A stretch of 60,000 nt of DNA from Adiantum capillus-veneris (lineage: Eukaryota > Streptophyta > Polypodiopsida > Polypodiales > Pteridaceae): the NCBI GenBank assembly GCA_014529385.2, contig CM043969.1, positions 23,918,446-23,978,445 of the forward strand, in the 5' to 3' direction. The position numbers and the translations under genes are program-made. Positions 26,419 through 37,108 of this stretch are shown piece after piece; positions within the stretch are counted from its first letter, which is position 1, and each line of letters opens with the position of its first letter. The notes beneath the pieces were generated by a model. It was not told the origin of the DNA. It ran no database searches and saw nothing but the letters and a program-made list of their open reading frames with translations.

Positions 26419-27093
26419 TCATGCCGCCGCATCATCATCTAACCCTAGAAAATCGTATGAATCATGTTCACCAAAACTATGATTTCCATACATGACAGTG
26501 GTGGGAAACACGCTTCCTTTCAACTCATGGAAGAGCTTTAAGTTGTCCACCAGCTTATGGAAGATGTTGCACCCAGCGCACTGCACACGTAAAAAATGCT
26601 TAATTCTTGCTTGATGACTATTTAGTCTGATGCAGTCATGAGTTACCTGCACAAAAACGGTACCGTCTGTGTAAGCATGTGGATTGATGGCACGAGTCGT
26701 GCGCTCACCACATACATTACATGTGAATGCCACCCTCATGCGCCTACGTGGGGATTTGCTCAGCAATGGCCAGGGTTGTTCAGTAGTTTCCTCCAGTGAC
26801 TGCTCTCCCTTTAATCCAAATAAATTCGAAGGGCCCTCCAAACCAGAACCTGTCGTCCACCCCGTTCCCGAAGCTGCCTGAAGAATTAAGCCCATGGCCA
26901 TATCCTGCCAAAAACGATAAGCTTGTACAGCTGTCTTACGACACCGCTTCAAATCAAAAACATCATAGTTTCTCACATTTCCAAATTACCTGTGACAAGG
27001 TACTGAATTGACCAGCACATGGCAAGTCCGCATCTCTCTGCACATGCACCAATGCTGTCACCTCTTGATGCCCGATTGATTCATGCAGATTGC
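26419..27093 (-). CDS. DNL-type zinc-finger (Zim17/Tim15/HEP-like) protein, 3' exons
   Basis: Exons: 27093-26990, 26904-26647 and 26580-26419 (stop), all with GT/AG introns (TTTTGACAG|GC; CACAG|GTAATT; TTGGCAG|GAT; GTGCAG|GTAACT; GTGTGCAG|TGC). The zinc finger is FTCNVCGERTTRAINPHAY, then TDGTVFVQ joined to CAGCNIFHKLVDNLKLFHE. It has two CxxC pairs with 21 residues between them and the DNL signature, as in Zim17-family HSP70-escort proteins. PRRRMRV precedes the finger, as in plant plastid members. Family role: binding and keeping organellar HSP70 soluble; plant members act in plastids or mitochondria. The first exon here begins in phase 1, so upstream coding sequence is required; the best candidate is 57119-56921. 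A 68-codon frame across the introns (27.27-27.41 kb) is not needed for a good model. Confidence 0.88.
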
Positions 27094-27540
27094 CTGTCAA
27101 AAGGTAACAAATGGCTCAGCGAAAGAAGACATGTCACTTGAAAGAGCGACTAAACAATGCTAAATGAGAACACATAACATATCATGTACGTAGTCCAACG
27201 ATAGAACCAAAGGAATTCTTTTGGTTTGTTATAAGAACCACCACGAAATTAACTGCAACTACCCTCCCACATAATACTTCGGGCAGGAAAACTTCTCATG
27301 TTGTTGGCCAAAAAACTTCATCATTGGATCTGGGTGGTCCAAAAGCAGCCGATAACAACATCTCTGGGCATGCACACGTTTGCTGTCTGCACGTAAAGCC
27401 AAACTCACTGTAGGCAAATATTAACTGAATACGCATAAAGCCACAATCACATTGTACCTAGGAAACAAACCTTGTACATCCAAAAGTGGCAATCTTGAAA
27501 TCTCTAAACCTCGTTAGTTCAACCCTACCCTTCACTTTCC
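27094..27540 (-). other. Intron sequence upstream of the DNL 3' exons
   Basis: A minus-strand frame at about 27411-27270 (containing MMKFFGQQHEKFSCPKYYVG) is preceded by an AG and enters in a compatible phase, but has no usable donor in the required phase. I leave it unassigned. Confidence 0.3.
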
Positions 27541-28060
27541 TTTCCTTGTGCGATAGGACCTAATCAAGTATAAGAATCTCCTAAGTTTCTTCTACCTCTG
27601 GTTGCTCCTCTGGCTCCCTGTCCTCTAGTAGCTCACCCTCGAAGGTCTCAACAGACTCGCATGGAAAGCATTGTGAACCTTCCCTCGCAATATCAATCTC
27701 AAGGGCACGTAACTGATCTTTTCCGAAACCTCTAAGGTCCCACAAAATCGCATGCTTACATTTGAGCAAAGCCTCTCCTTACCATTCCTCTTTCTAAAGC
27801 GTGCCTTCTCAAAACGAAGAAGCACTCGATCAGTCTCCTTCAACTGCAAGTCCCATTGATGCTTGTCTGCTACCTTCTCCTACCGTGACCGAGACTTCTG
27901 CAAAGCCTCCTTGACCTTGGGCCTTGGCAAAGCAATCTCTAAACCCTGTACAAAATGATCTCCTTCACAAGTATTTGTTGCAAAGGTGATGGAGGACCTG
28001 GCAGATACTCCTCAGAGAGCTTTACCTTGAGGCTTTTGGTTTAGCTTCGACTATTCCGAA
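27541..28060 (-). pseudogene. Ty3/gypsy integrase C-terminus and chromodomain-region remnant (element-B-like)
   Basis: Minus-strand frames give YLPGPPSPLQQILVKE, ALPRPKVKEALQKSRSR, LKETDRVLLRFEKARFRKR, VHNAFHASLLRP and EPEEQPEVEE. These follow the order of the integrase C-terminal barrel and the acidic linker of element B (minus 35.7-35.2 kb: IHNALHVSLLNP, DEQPEVEENEE). It has stops and frameshifts and no LTR. It lies between the DNL 3' exons and element C, inside the proposed large intron. Confidence 0.75.
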
Positions 28061-28395
28061 AGTGCACATCGAATTAGCAGGCTGAATCTGGTGCGGTGCA
28101 TGTTGCACGAGAGGGGAGCAACTCCACTCCTTTGTCACACGTTGCAAGAAGAGAATAGAGTCAAACCAGGTTTCTCTTCGAGATTTGGGGGGTGCTCACA
28201 AGCAGACGGTACTCTACTGAGTGACTGTATGATATGTACATAAAAAGTTGACAATAAGTTTTGGGCTTGAGGTTAGGAATTCCTTAAGAACTGATTGATC
28301 GATGTATTCTTGCAAACATGTGTTTTTGTGAGTGCGAGAGCGAGCCTAGAGGAGAAGTGTTTGCAGCATTTTGTCTCTAATCACCAGCAGGGATG
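28061..28395. other. Unassigned sequence
   Basis: No open frame or recognised repeat. It lies between the gypsy remnant and the older C-like LTR fragment. Confidence 0.4.
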
Positions 28396-28613
28396 TCACG
28401 TGCACATCTAACCCTATGTGCATGTGGACAAGGTAGCTCCTATTTCCAGGGTTTAGGACAGCCTAGGAAGTGTTCTGGCACCCTTGTGAGCCTGTACGCA
28501 AGACGTGCATGTCCAGGCACTTTAAAGTAGCTGCATACCCTCTAATTGCGCATGAGCACGGCCGGTGTCTACTCGATGTAGGCATTGGGGAGTGTTCGCA
28601 TACAGCTGCATTA
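28396..28613 (+). repeat. Diverged C-like LTR fragment serving as the insertion target of C
   Basis: TGTCACGTGCACATCTAACC...TATGTGCATGTGGACAAG parallels the start of C's LTR (TGTCACGTGACACATCCAAC...TATGTGTCCGTGGACAAG). It also shares TGTTCTGGCACCCTTGTGAG / TGATCTGGCACTTTTGTGAG. It ends at the CATTA target site. Its continuation should lie after 51435. Confidence 0.65.
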
Positions 28614-29384
28614 TGTCACGTGACACATCCAACCCTATGTGTCCGTGGACAAGCTACAGCATGACCAGGGTTCAGTTCAGTCAAGTCAGTCTAGAATAGG
28701 AAGTGATCTGGCACTTTTGTGAGTCTGTTCACAGACCGTGCATGACCAGACACGTAGAGTAGATGCATATCCTCCGGCTGCACACAGCATGATCATCAGA
28801 TTTCCATCACAACCCATCAGGAGCATTTTTACAGTGCATAGACCTATTTTCCCTATTTTTGACATTTTTCACTTATTATTTTTAAGTGACTTTTGTTGGG
28901 AACTAGGTAGGGCAATTTTGCTAATATAATATATAAGCAAACCAGAGCTAGCACTTTCTCGCAGAAGAGGTAGCAAGAGCACTCGTTCAACATGCAACTT
29001 CTCAGCAGAACCCCCAGATGTCCTAGCGTTTTTGCTTCACAGAGAAAGCTGGCGTTTTTGGATCAGATCAGCTAGCGTTTTTTCTCTTGCAGATCCCTGG
29101 TGACAACAAACCAAGCAGAAGCCCCAGCGTTAGCAGATTCTCCACAGCAAGACCATTTTCAGCCCTAGCGTTTTTGCATCTACAAGACACTTCAACGTTT
29201 TCAGTTTTCAGCAGTTAGCACCCGCAGTAGACGTCCCGAACCTCGCAGATCTCACCTCTCCACAGTAGATCCTCGCCGCACGGTCAGATTCCGCAAAGTT
29301 TGCAGTTTCAGCCCGGAAAACGTAGATTTCAGCATCTGCGTTTTCAGCGCGTCGTCGTCGCATCGTCGCCAGCGACATCGTCAC
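28614..29384 (+). repeat. 5' LTR of C, first part (interrupted by A)
   Basis: It starts TGTCACGTGACACATCC and continues through repeated Ala/Ser-type CAGC-rich sequence (CCTAGCGTTTTTGC, CAGCAGAACCCCCAGATG). Compared with the 3' LTR it retains about 190 bp (about 29194-29384 plus the first bases after A) that the 3' copy lacks. Confidence 0.88.
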
Positions 29385-29768
29385 TGTTATGTCCCGCTCA
29401 CAGGAGAGGGGATCTAGCTCAGATGCCGTCAGGATGGGCGTCTAGTGTCCGGGTGGACGTAGTGTGAACTCGGCTAGTGTGGCCGGCCATTATTATAAAA
29501 GGGAGGCCAAGGCCTCATTTCCAATTATCGACCCCCACTGACCGAGTGCCAGTGGTTAACCCGCGAGGCTAGGAGTGCGCGAGGTCACCTCGAGGAGGTG
29601 AGGCCGGGTGGTATGGGACGCTCGGTCTTACAGGTGCATGCCTACGTACTCGAACGCTGGCCCAGCACGGGGGAGCTGCCGGATGGTGGCTATGGTCGGG
29701 TGGTTCGTCCGACGCGTATCTGTAGGCGGTCTGTGTAGCCGGGAGATCCTATCTCCTCGTTCGTTTCA
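29385..29768 (+). repeat. 5' LTR of A
   Basis: It holds a TATTATAAAAGGGAGG promoter-like box at about 29490-29505. By eye it differs from the 3' LTR at a few percent of positions, clustered in the first 100 bp. Confidence 0.92.
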
Positions 29769-30121
29769 TGGTATCAGAGCCGGCTTGGCTGCACGAGAGA
29801 CTGTGTGCACACCTACGGGCTGGTTCGAGTCGGATAATCACTGTTTTATGCAATTATTGATGAATTAACTGTTTAACTGATTATTTTCTTCTCATAAGCT
29901 TGTGTGCACGTGAAATTTAATGGTTGCTCGCTGATTTTTTATAAAATTCAGCAGTCTAGCAGATGGGAGTGCTGGAAATTGAAAGGTTACTGATAAATTT
30001 TACTGATTTTCATCGCAGAGAATTGCTTCTTAATTTACTGAATTTAGACTAAATTCAGCATACAACGCATTTAACATCTCTGTGTAAATCCCTCTCTCCC
30101 TGTAAGTCCCTCTGTGCGAAG

Positions 30122-30169
<48 letters not shown>

Positions 30170-30776
30170 TACCTCTCTCTGTGGGCCTTGAGTCTACAGC
30201 AGAAGATGAAGAGGAACTGGCGTTGTTTTTTTTCTCCAACGTGGATTGCAGGGGAACGTGACAGTGCTGGCTTTTCCAGCGTGGACGGCTGCATAGCGCT
30301 GGTATATGGCGTAGTCTTTGATTTGTGCGTGTTGGCCATGGGCAACCACACGCCCTCTCCTCTCTCTTCGTGATCTCCACGCAACAGCGCTGCCTTCGAT
30401 TTCTTTTTTTTGCGCTAGCAGTCTGCGTGGGTTATTTTTACTCAAGAGCTTTTTTTTAAAGGCACTTTAACTTAAGTGCTCCAATTTAATGGCCAGGAGA
30501 CTTTAATTTTTTAAAGTTGGGTGTGAAACCTGTACATTATTAAAAAACTCACTTACAAAGTTGCAGGAATTTACAGAGACTTTATTTCTTCAGTCTCCTG
30601 CTTCTCTCTCGCGCTTCCTCTCTCACACCTGCTAGCGCTCTCGTGCTCCCGCACTCCCGCCATCGCCTGCTCGCATTCAGACGCTCACGCCGACACGTAG
30701 AGCTCTTCAAACTTCAACTTTTCGCGACCGAAAAGTGCAGAAAAGGCTCGGTTTCGCGTAAATTTTCCAGGTTTTC
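29769..30776 (+). other. Primer-binding site and leader of element A
   Basis: The primer-binding site is at 29769-29783. The leader has a (GA)n microsatellite (30125-30168) and T-rich runs (30227-30233, 30401-30410). No gene is seen before the gag start. Confidence 0.7.
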
Positions 30777-31743
30777 ATGCACTTCGCCATGGATTCCTCC
30801 ATCTCCGATGTGCAGCGTGATGACGCGTCAAGTACCATCCAAATTCCATTCACGCATGCTCTCTACACATGGATTACAAGCACTTTCCAGATCTTCGACC
30901 AGCGTGTTACTGCTCTGGAAAACGTGAATGTTCAGACGAACCTTCGCTTGGCCTCTCTCGAAGGGGTTGTGCAGGGGCTCAGTTCCCAACTCTCTACTCT
31001 CAAAAATATGGCTCAATCGACGACTGCGCGTATTTCCGAGGGGGAAACCAATCTCCAGCAATTGCAGATGCAGATTGCTGCTTTTGGGCGTTCACAGGAT
31101 GATCCGACTGCCACGATTCCGTACAAAACTACGAATTTCTCAGGTGAAGAGAAGGAGTGTACGGAACTGGCCGTAAATAACTGGTTGCACCAGTGGACCA
31201 CATACTTTGATCTCCATGGGGAGCATGATGAACGGAGGATTCAAACGATTCCTCTATCTGCGCAGCAAGACGCTTACCTGGTGGCGCTACATGACAGAGA
31301 AGCCTACGACGTGGTCTGACTTTTGTGTGAAATTCAAGAGGGATTTCGCTAAAATGGACCCTTTGAAAGCGTATGCCAAACTGCAGAGTCTTTCGATGAA
31401 AACTCTGTCTTTTGATAAATATACGACAGCTTTCAAAGAGGCGCTCACCTTCTGCAAGATGGATTCTACGCACGCCGTGCACATGTACTTGCTGGGATTA
31501 CATGAAGATTACCGTTGGGCCTTGATCAAGGACAAAGCCCCGACTGATGTCGAGGATGCACTGGCAAAGGCCAGGGCGCTCCATTTGATAAATGGAGTGA
31601 ATTATGCGAAGAAAAGAACTGCAGACCATCAATCCAGTGAGGGTGCTTCGAGGAAGCGATCCTGATTCCAGCATAAGTCAAAATCACCGCCGAGATCTTC
31701 TCAAGAGAAGAAGAAAGCCAGAAATGCTTCAGTTGCTAATGCA
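30777..31743 (+). pseudogene. gag of element A (frameshifted)
   Basis: It begins MHFAMDSSISDVQ at 30777. The first frame (to 31319) holds a predicted coiled coil (VTALENVNVQTNLRLASLE and following heptads) and NNWLHQWTTYF. A shift near 31255 moves the gag core to the next frame: TWWRYMTEKPTTWSDFCVKF, then KMDPLKAYAKLQSL and MYLLGLHEDYRWAL, typical of the retrotransposon gag domain. A TGA at 31663-31665 breaks this frame before the basic linker. It would form the virus-like particle coat if intact; it is not. Confidence 0.85.
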
Positions 31744-32562
31744 GTGAAGAAGGGGGCTTGCTTCGGATGTGGCCAGACGGGTCACCAAATCAAGGATTGC
31801 ACCAAGAAGAAGAAGACGCAGAAACCGCAAGGCCGTCCTTCGGTTCAAATCCATGAGATCTCAGGTAACTCTGATGTTGTTCAAGTTGAAATCCATCATT
31901 TAGCACACATTTCATGCACTAATTGTACTTTTAGCACCAAAGTGTTTGATAAGCACGATCTTCTCCGTTTTCCCGCGAAGATCAATGGTCACGACGTGAC
32001 CGTACTCCTTGATAATGGAAGCTCACACAATTTTGTGGATGCAAAATTGGTGCAGAAACTGAGCCTGCAGACGCGAGACAATGACCATGAGTATCACGTG
32101 AAGATGGCTCGTGGCGTGGATACGGATGTATGGAATCGGATGGTTCCAGATTTGTCGCTCGAGTTGGATGGTTACAAAGAGAACCTGGATTTCCACATCA
32201 TGCGCCTGGTCAGAGCGGATGTTATTTTAGGAATTCCATGGTTTTATGATAAACAAGACTCATTGTATATAGACTATGTACATCGTTCTCTTGTTTTTGT
32301 TAAGCAGAACATGCCTCATGTATCTGTGTCGCTTTGTAATCAAAAGTCTGTAAATAATGGTTTTGCAATACCAGTTGTTACTGCTTTGGAAATGTATAAA
32401 GAAATAAACTCTTCTGATGTTGACTTTTATCAATGTGTACCATCTGCTTGGTTTGATTCATTAGTGCTTGGTACTTCTGTCACTGAATTTCGTAAAAATG
32501 TTTCATGTTCTTCTATTGAACTTGGGATTCCGACAAATCCAACCTTATCCGAGAAATCATGA
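31744..32562 (+). pseudogene. Zinc knuckle and aspartic protease of element A
   Basis: It opens with the nucleocapsid knuckle CFGCGQTGHQIKDC (CX2CX4HX4C). The protease region reads VLLDNGSSHNFVDAKLV, where the usual D-(S/T)-G active-site triad is DNG. The flap-side ADVILGIPWFYDKQDSLYID follows. The frame stops at 32560-32562, before the RT; the linker to 32826 has several stops and small shifts. Confidence 0.85.
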
Positions 32563-32826
32563 CTGATTTCAAGGATGTTTTTCCTGATGATCTACTCCTC
32601 TCGAAGGTACCTCCTAGCTTGCCGCCTTCGAGCGAGTAGATCATGGCATTGAGTTGGTGGCTGGTAGTCAACCCTTCTCAAAGCAACCCTCACTATCGGT
32701 TCAGTAAAACTGAGGAGAACGAGATTCAGCACACAGCTGAAGGATTATCTCGACAGGGGTTTTGTTCAGCCTAGCAAATCCCCGTGGGAAGCGCCAGTAT
32801 TACTTTCTCGAAAGAAGGATAACACT

Positions 32827-33495
32827 ATGCGCTTCTGCGTGGATTATAAGAGGTTGAATAAGCTCACTGTCAAGAACAAGTATCCGCTCCCGCACATGGA
32901 CGATTTGATAGATCAGCTCCATGGAGCGTTGTACTTTACGAAGATAGACCTGCGATCAAGCTATCATCAGATATGGATCAAACTGGAAGATATTCCTAAG
33001 ACAGGCTTCCATACGCGTTATGGTCACTACGAGTTTTTGGTCTTGTCTTTCGGTTTGACCAATGCTCCAGCTACGTTCCAACAGATGATGAATGATCTGC
33101 TGAGACCATTTTTAGGCAACTTCGTTGTTGTATTTCTCGATGATATCTTGATCTACAGCCGAAGTTTTTCTAAGCACCTAGTGCATATACGCACTGTTCT
33201 CGAAGTATTGAGAACTGAGAAGCTTTACGCTAAGGCTTCGAAGTGTGAATTCTTTAAGAAAAAGCTTCTATACTTGGGTCACATAATTACTCGCGATAAA
33301 ATTCGCGTCGACCCTGAAAAGTTGGATAAAGTGCGAAATTGGCCCATTCTGAAGAATGTACGCCAAGTAAAGTCCTTTTTAGGCTTTATTGGATTCTTTC
33401 GCAAGTTTATCAAGAATTACTCTAAAGTTGCTGCCGCTTACGCAACTTTTAAAAGGAGGGGTGAAAGGGCCGAAGACTTCGGGTCCTCATCGTAA
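32827..33495 (+). pseudogene. Reverse transcriptase of element A
   Basis: The RT blocks are in order: MRFCVDYKRLNKLTVKNKYP, FTKIDLRSSYHQIWIKLEDI, GHYEFLVLSFGLTNAPATFQ, the catalytic FLDDILIYS, KASKCEFFKK and LGHIITRDKIRVDPEK. It contains the catalytic Asp pair, but the frame runs out in the connection region at 33493-33495, where the RNase H continues in another frame. The upstream RT fingers (about 32580-32826) are broken by indels. Confidence 0.92.
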
Positions 33496-34071
33496 AGGTA
33501 ATCCCCCTGTTGTCTGGAATGAGCGTCTCGACGAGAGCTTTCGGACACTAAAACACTTGGTGACTACTGCGCCAATATTGCACATTGTGGATCCTAGCAA
33601 ACCGTTTGTGGTTGAAACGGACCCTAGCGATTATGCTATTGGTGCGGCGTTATATCAGGATGGACGTCCTGTTGCGTTTGAAAGTAAGAAGCTTTCTAAA
33701 GCTGAGATGCGTTATCCAACGTATGACAAGGAGCTTTACGTCGTAGTCCACGCCCTAAGGAAATGGCGGCACTACTTGTATGGCTCTCCGTTTGCTGCAT
33801 GGACAGATCATCATTCCTTGCGCTATATTTGTGATCAGAGTGATCTCAGAGGCCGGAAGGCTAGATGGGTTGAGCTTATGCAAGAGTTTGACTTTGAGAT
33901 CCATTATAGAAAAGGATCCAGCAATCGAGTTGCCGATGCTCTCAGTAGGATTCCTGAGGTCAATGCCTTGTCTATGGCTGAAATCTCGACGGATTTCTAT
34001 CTCTCTCTCCGAGGGCTATGTCGTTCCGATGGCCATTTTGGCAAGATATGGAACGAGGTCGAAGCGGGGCA
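33389..34071 (+). pseudogene. RNase H of element A, truncated by element B
   Basis: The frame shows FVVETDPSDYAIGAALYQDG, VAFESKKLSKAEMRYPTYDK, ELYVVVHALRKWRHYLYG, WTDHHSLRYI and the RNase H end VADALSRI. The A-encoded part ends at 34071, where B begins; the remaining codons of the open frame lie in B's LTR. The first Asp and the Glu of the active site are visible. Confidence 0.9.
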
Positions 34072-34633
34072 TGTAACAAACTTGGACACTCCAAGTCAAG
34101 AATCAACCGCGACAGCACCAAATAACCACTTCAAAACAATTCGCAGATCACAATAGATTTGCACTGGCCCGGCGGAGTTCCGTGCCTAGAGATATTGGCC
34201 CCAAAGACTGGCGCCGCTTTCGGTATTTCTTTTTGTATTAATCAATCATCAAAGTACAAGAGAGCGGTTAGGGTTTCACTCTCAGACTCTGCGTCCAGAT
34301 GCTCTGAGAAGTGAGGCCCTCACCACTAATTTAAAGGTTACAAGGGATGCCCAAAAGCAGACCCCAAAAGCTTTTAAAATCAAAAGCATCAGTTCTCTCT
34401 CTCTCTTAGAGAGTCTTTTCTTTTTTTTTTCTTTTTTTAAAAGCAAAAGCAAAATTCGCGTCGCTCATCATTTTCCCAAAAAAAAAAAAAAAAATTATTA
34501 TTTTTTTTTAGTAATCCGCCTCCGCGATTTTCGGAATTTAGGGTTTTTGGCAAAAATTAGGGTTTGCAGGAATTTTAGGGTTTCTGGCAGAAATTAGGGT
34601 TTCTGCTGTCCGCCACGTCATCACTTTGTGACA
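34072..34633 (-). repeat. 3' LTR of B
   Basis: It contains repeated TTAGGGTTT units (one near 34268, four in 34537-34608) and A/T homopolymer runs. It is 22 bases longer than its partner, partly because of one extra AGAAATTAGGGTTTCTG-type unit. Confidence 0.95.
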
Positions 34634-35238
34634 TACCCCCCTCTTGAAAGCATTGTAATCGACCGCGATTACGCCTGCAAAACCGACAAAAGCCATAAAC
34701 CGTCTTAGCAGACACTGACTGTTAGTACCTACGTACTAGGAACACACATCTAGCACATGTACAAAATCGACAGTCACATCACACGACATCACAGGACATC
34801 ACCAGACATCACAGGACATCACATGACATTCAACATTCATTCGGATCTTAGACCATGATTTATCGGCAATGTAGCTAGCAATCACATCTAGGTCCAATCG
34901 GGACCTCATCGATGTCCGATTGACTAACCCCTATTGCAACCATGTCTATTCGAGATCAATCAGACCAAAATGCTGCAGTCATTTCGGCTATCAGTTCCTG
35001 CACTCACAAGAAGTCAAGAACAAATCAGTATCATAATCAGGAATTCCATTTCATAAAGTCATCCAGCAGAATACTGTCAGCTCTCAGTATCCCTGAAGCT
35101 CAAAGAGACATCAGTGACTTTAGTATCAAAATCGAGGCATCTGTTGACAAAGGAGTGGAGTGACTCCCCTCTTGTGCATCCCACTGCACCAGATCTTCGG
35201 CCAAGCTGAGTTCTGGGTTCCGTTTGGAGTAGACTATG

Positions 35239-35835
35239 CTAAACCAAAACATCGAGGTAAAGTTTCACAATCCGAGGAGTATCTGCTAGGTCCTCCTCCT
35301 CCATCCACTTCGCATCAAATGCAGGAAAGTTCTTGAACTTAACCAAGAACCGCCTTCGGACTTTACCCTTATTCTTCGTATCATTATGTGCCAAAATCTG
35401 TTCAGGAACAAGGATCTCCTCGTTTTCTTCCACTTCGGGTTGCTCATCAGGCTCCCCATCATCAGGCACATCACCCTTAACAGGGTTCAAGAGACTCACA
35501 TGCAATGCATTGTGAATCCTCCAAGTATCTGGCAGTTCCAATCGGAAGGAGACTTCATTTATCTTTTCAGTAATCTGGAAAGGGCCGTAGTATCACATAC
35601 TAAGCTTTGGAAAAAGCCTCTCCTTTCCCTTTTTCTTTCTTAGGCGTGCCTTCTCAAAAGTAAGAGCACCCAATCATCCTCCTTCAGTTTCCAGTCGCGA
35701 CGATGGCGATCCGCTGCCTTTTTCTGTCGTTCTTGAGACTTCTGTAAAGTCTCGCGAACCTTGGCAAAAGCCGTATCCAAATCTCGCGAACATTCATCCG
35801 CTTCAAATTTCTAATCTTTCGTGCTCAGGAAGGAT
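35239..35835 (-). pseudogene. Integrase C-terminus and chromodomain of B
   Basis: The minus frame reads LPDTWRIHNALHVSLLNP, then DEQPEVEENEEILVPEQIL, then RRRFLVKFKNFPAFDAKW and MEEEDL. This is the integrase C-terminal barrel followed by a chromodomain-like module (LVKFKNF...AKWMEEEDL against the usual YLVKWKGY..EATWE..E.L). Upstream frames to about 35835 hold the basic KERLFPKLS segment with shifts. Confidence 0.85.
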
Positions 35836-35864
35836 GGAACCTTCGTAGCAGTTTCAACAATCTC

Positions 35865-36158
35865 TCATGGCGTCTTCCCCGTCGAAGAGTGTATCGTGTT
35901 ATTGTAGGCAAATTCCACCAAAGGTAAGTTCTTTTCCCATTGAGTCTTCTGATGCGAGATACAAGACTTCAATAAATCTAAAATCACTGAATTGGCAATC
36001 TCAGATTGCCCGTCAGTCTGCAAGTGGAACGATGACGAGAACTGCAACCGCGTGCCAATGTTCTCCCAAATTGCCTTCCAAAACAAACTCATAAATCTGG
36101 GGTCTCTGTCGGAGACAATTGTCTCAGGCATGCCATGTAATCTGAAAATCTGGGCCAC
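35865..36158 (-). pseudogene. Integrase core (second part) of B
   Basis: It reads MAQIFRLHGMPETIVSDRDP, HLQTDGQSEIANSVILDLLK and LPLVEFAYNNTIHSSTGKTP: the second catalytic Asp block, the Glu block (DGQSE) and the downstream AYN motif. A frameshift near 36170 separates it from the first Asp block in the next segment. Confidence 0.9.
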
Positions 36159-36169
36159 AAACAGTCTCG

Positions 36170-37108
36170 CTAAGTGATCCGGCTTGACTGTTTGCTAAAT
36201 CTGTCAATAACAGTCCAGATACCATCGTGACCACTCTGTGTTCTCGGGAGATCAAAAATGAAATCCATCGCTATACTTTCCCAGGGGCAGGTGGGTATGG
36301 GTAAAGGCTGTAACAATCCCCGTGCTTTATGCCTGTCAAACTTGACCTTCTGGCATACCAAGCAACTGCGCACAAACTCTTCCACATCTTTCTTGAGTCT
36401 CGGCCAAAAGAAATATCTCTCTACCCCTTTCATGGTGGTAGCAATGCCGCGGTGACCCGTAAAAGGTAGACAGTGGCATTCAGTCATAACCTTTTCCCTC
36501 AACCGCTGTGTAACGCACAACATAGTCTTTTTCATCAAGTAGCCTTCCCGAAGGGAGTATCCCGCTACTGTCTCCCCATCCCGTATCCGTGTGAAAATAT
36601 CTGCAAAATCTGTATCTATGGCATACTGATCGACCATATCCTCGAAGCTCCTATGATGTATCGCGGAAATAGCCTGAACCAACGGTTTTCGAGACAAAGC
36701 ATCTGCCACCACATTCTTCTGTCCCTGCACATGGACAATCTGGAAGTGGAACTGTGACAAGATGTTCACCCACCGCATCTGCTTTTCCGAAAGCTGCTTC
36801 TGTGACAAGAAGTAGCGCAAACTCTGATGGTTTGTAAAGACAGTAAAATCCGCTCCGAGTAGGTAATGCCGCCACTGAGTAAGAGCATGGATAACCGCCA
36901 AAAGCTCTTTCCCATAGATCTGTGCTGTCATCTCCGGCCTAGAGAACAAACGGCTCTCGTAAGCTATGACATGGCCTTCTTGCATCAAGACCGCACCCAG
37001 ACTACGACCACAAGCATAACAATATACTTCAAATGACTTCTGCAAGTCCGGCAAAGTCAAATCTGGTCCCGTAGTCAATTTCTCTTTCAATGTCCGAAAG
37101 GCAGTCAC
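36170..37108 (-). pseudogene. RNase H and N-terminal integrase of B
   Basis: RNase H: LGAVLMQEGHVIAYESRLFS, KELLAVIHALTQWRHYLLGA, FTNHQSLRYF and VADALSRKP. The integrase HHCC zinc domain (FTGHRGIATTMKGV...CLVCQKVK) and the first core block WESIAMDFIFDLPR with WTVIDRFSKQ follow. The usual RNase H D-(A/T)-S opening reads CYACGRSLGAVL, so the first catalytic Asp appears to have been lost. Confidence 0.9.

Noticed and set aside
27270-27411. Possible extra DNL exon on the minus strand
   Set aside because: It has a plausible acceptor and open frame, but no donor that gives the phase required by the exon at 27093. A direct splice from 56921 needs no extra exon.
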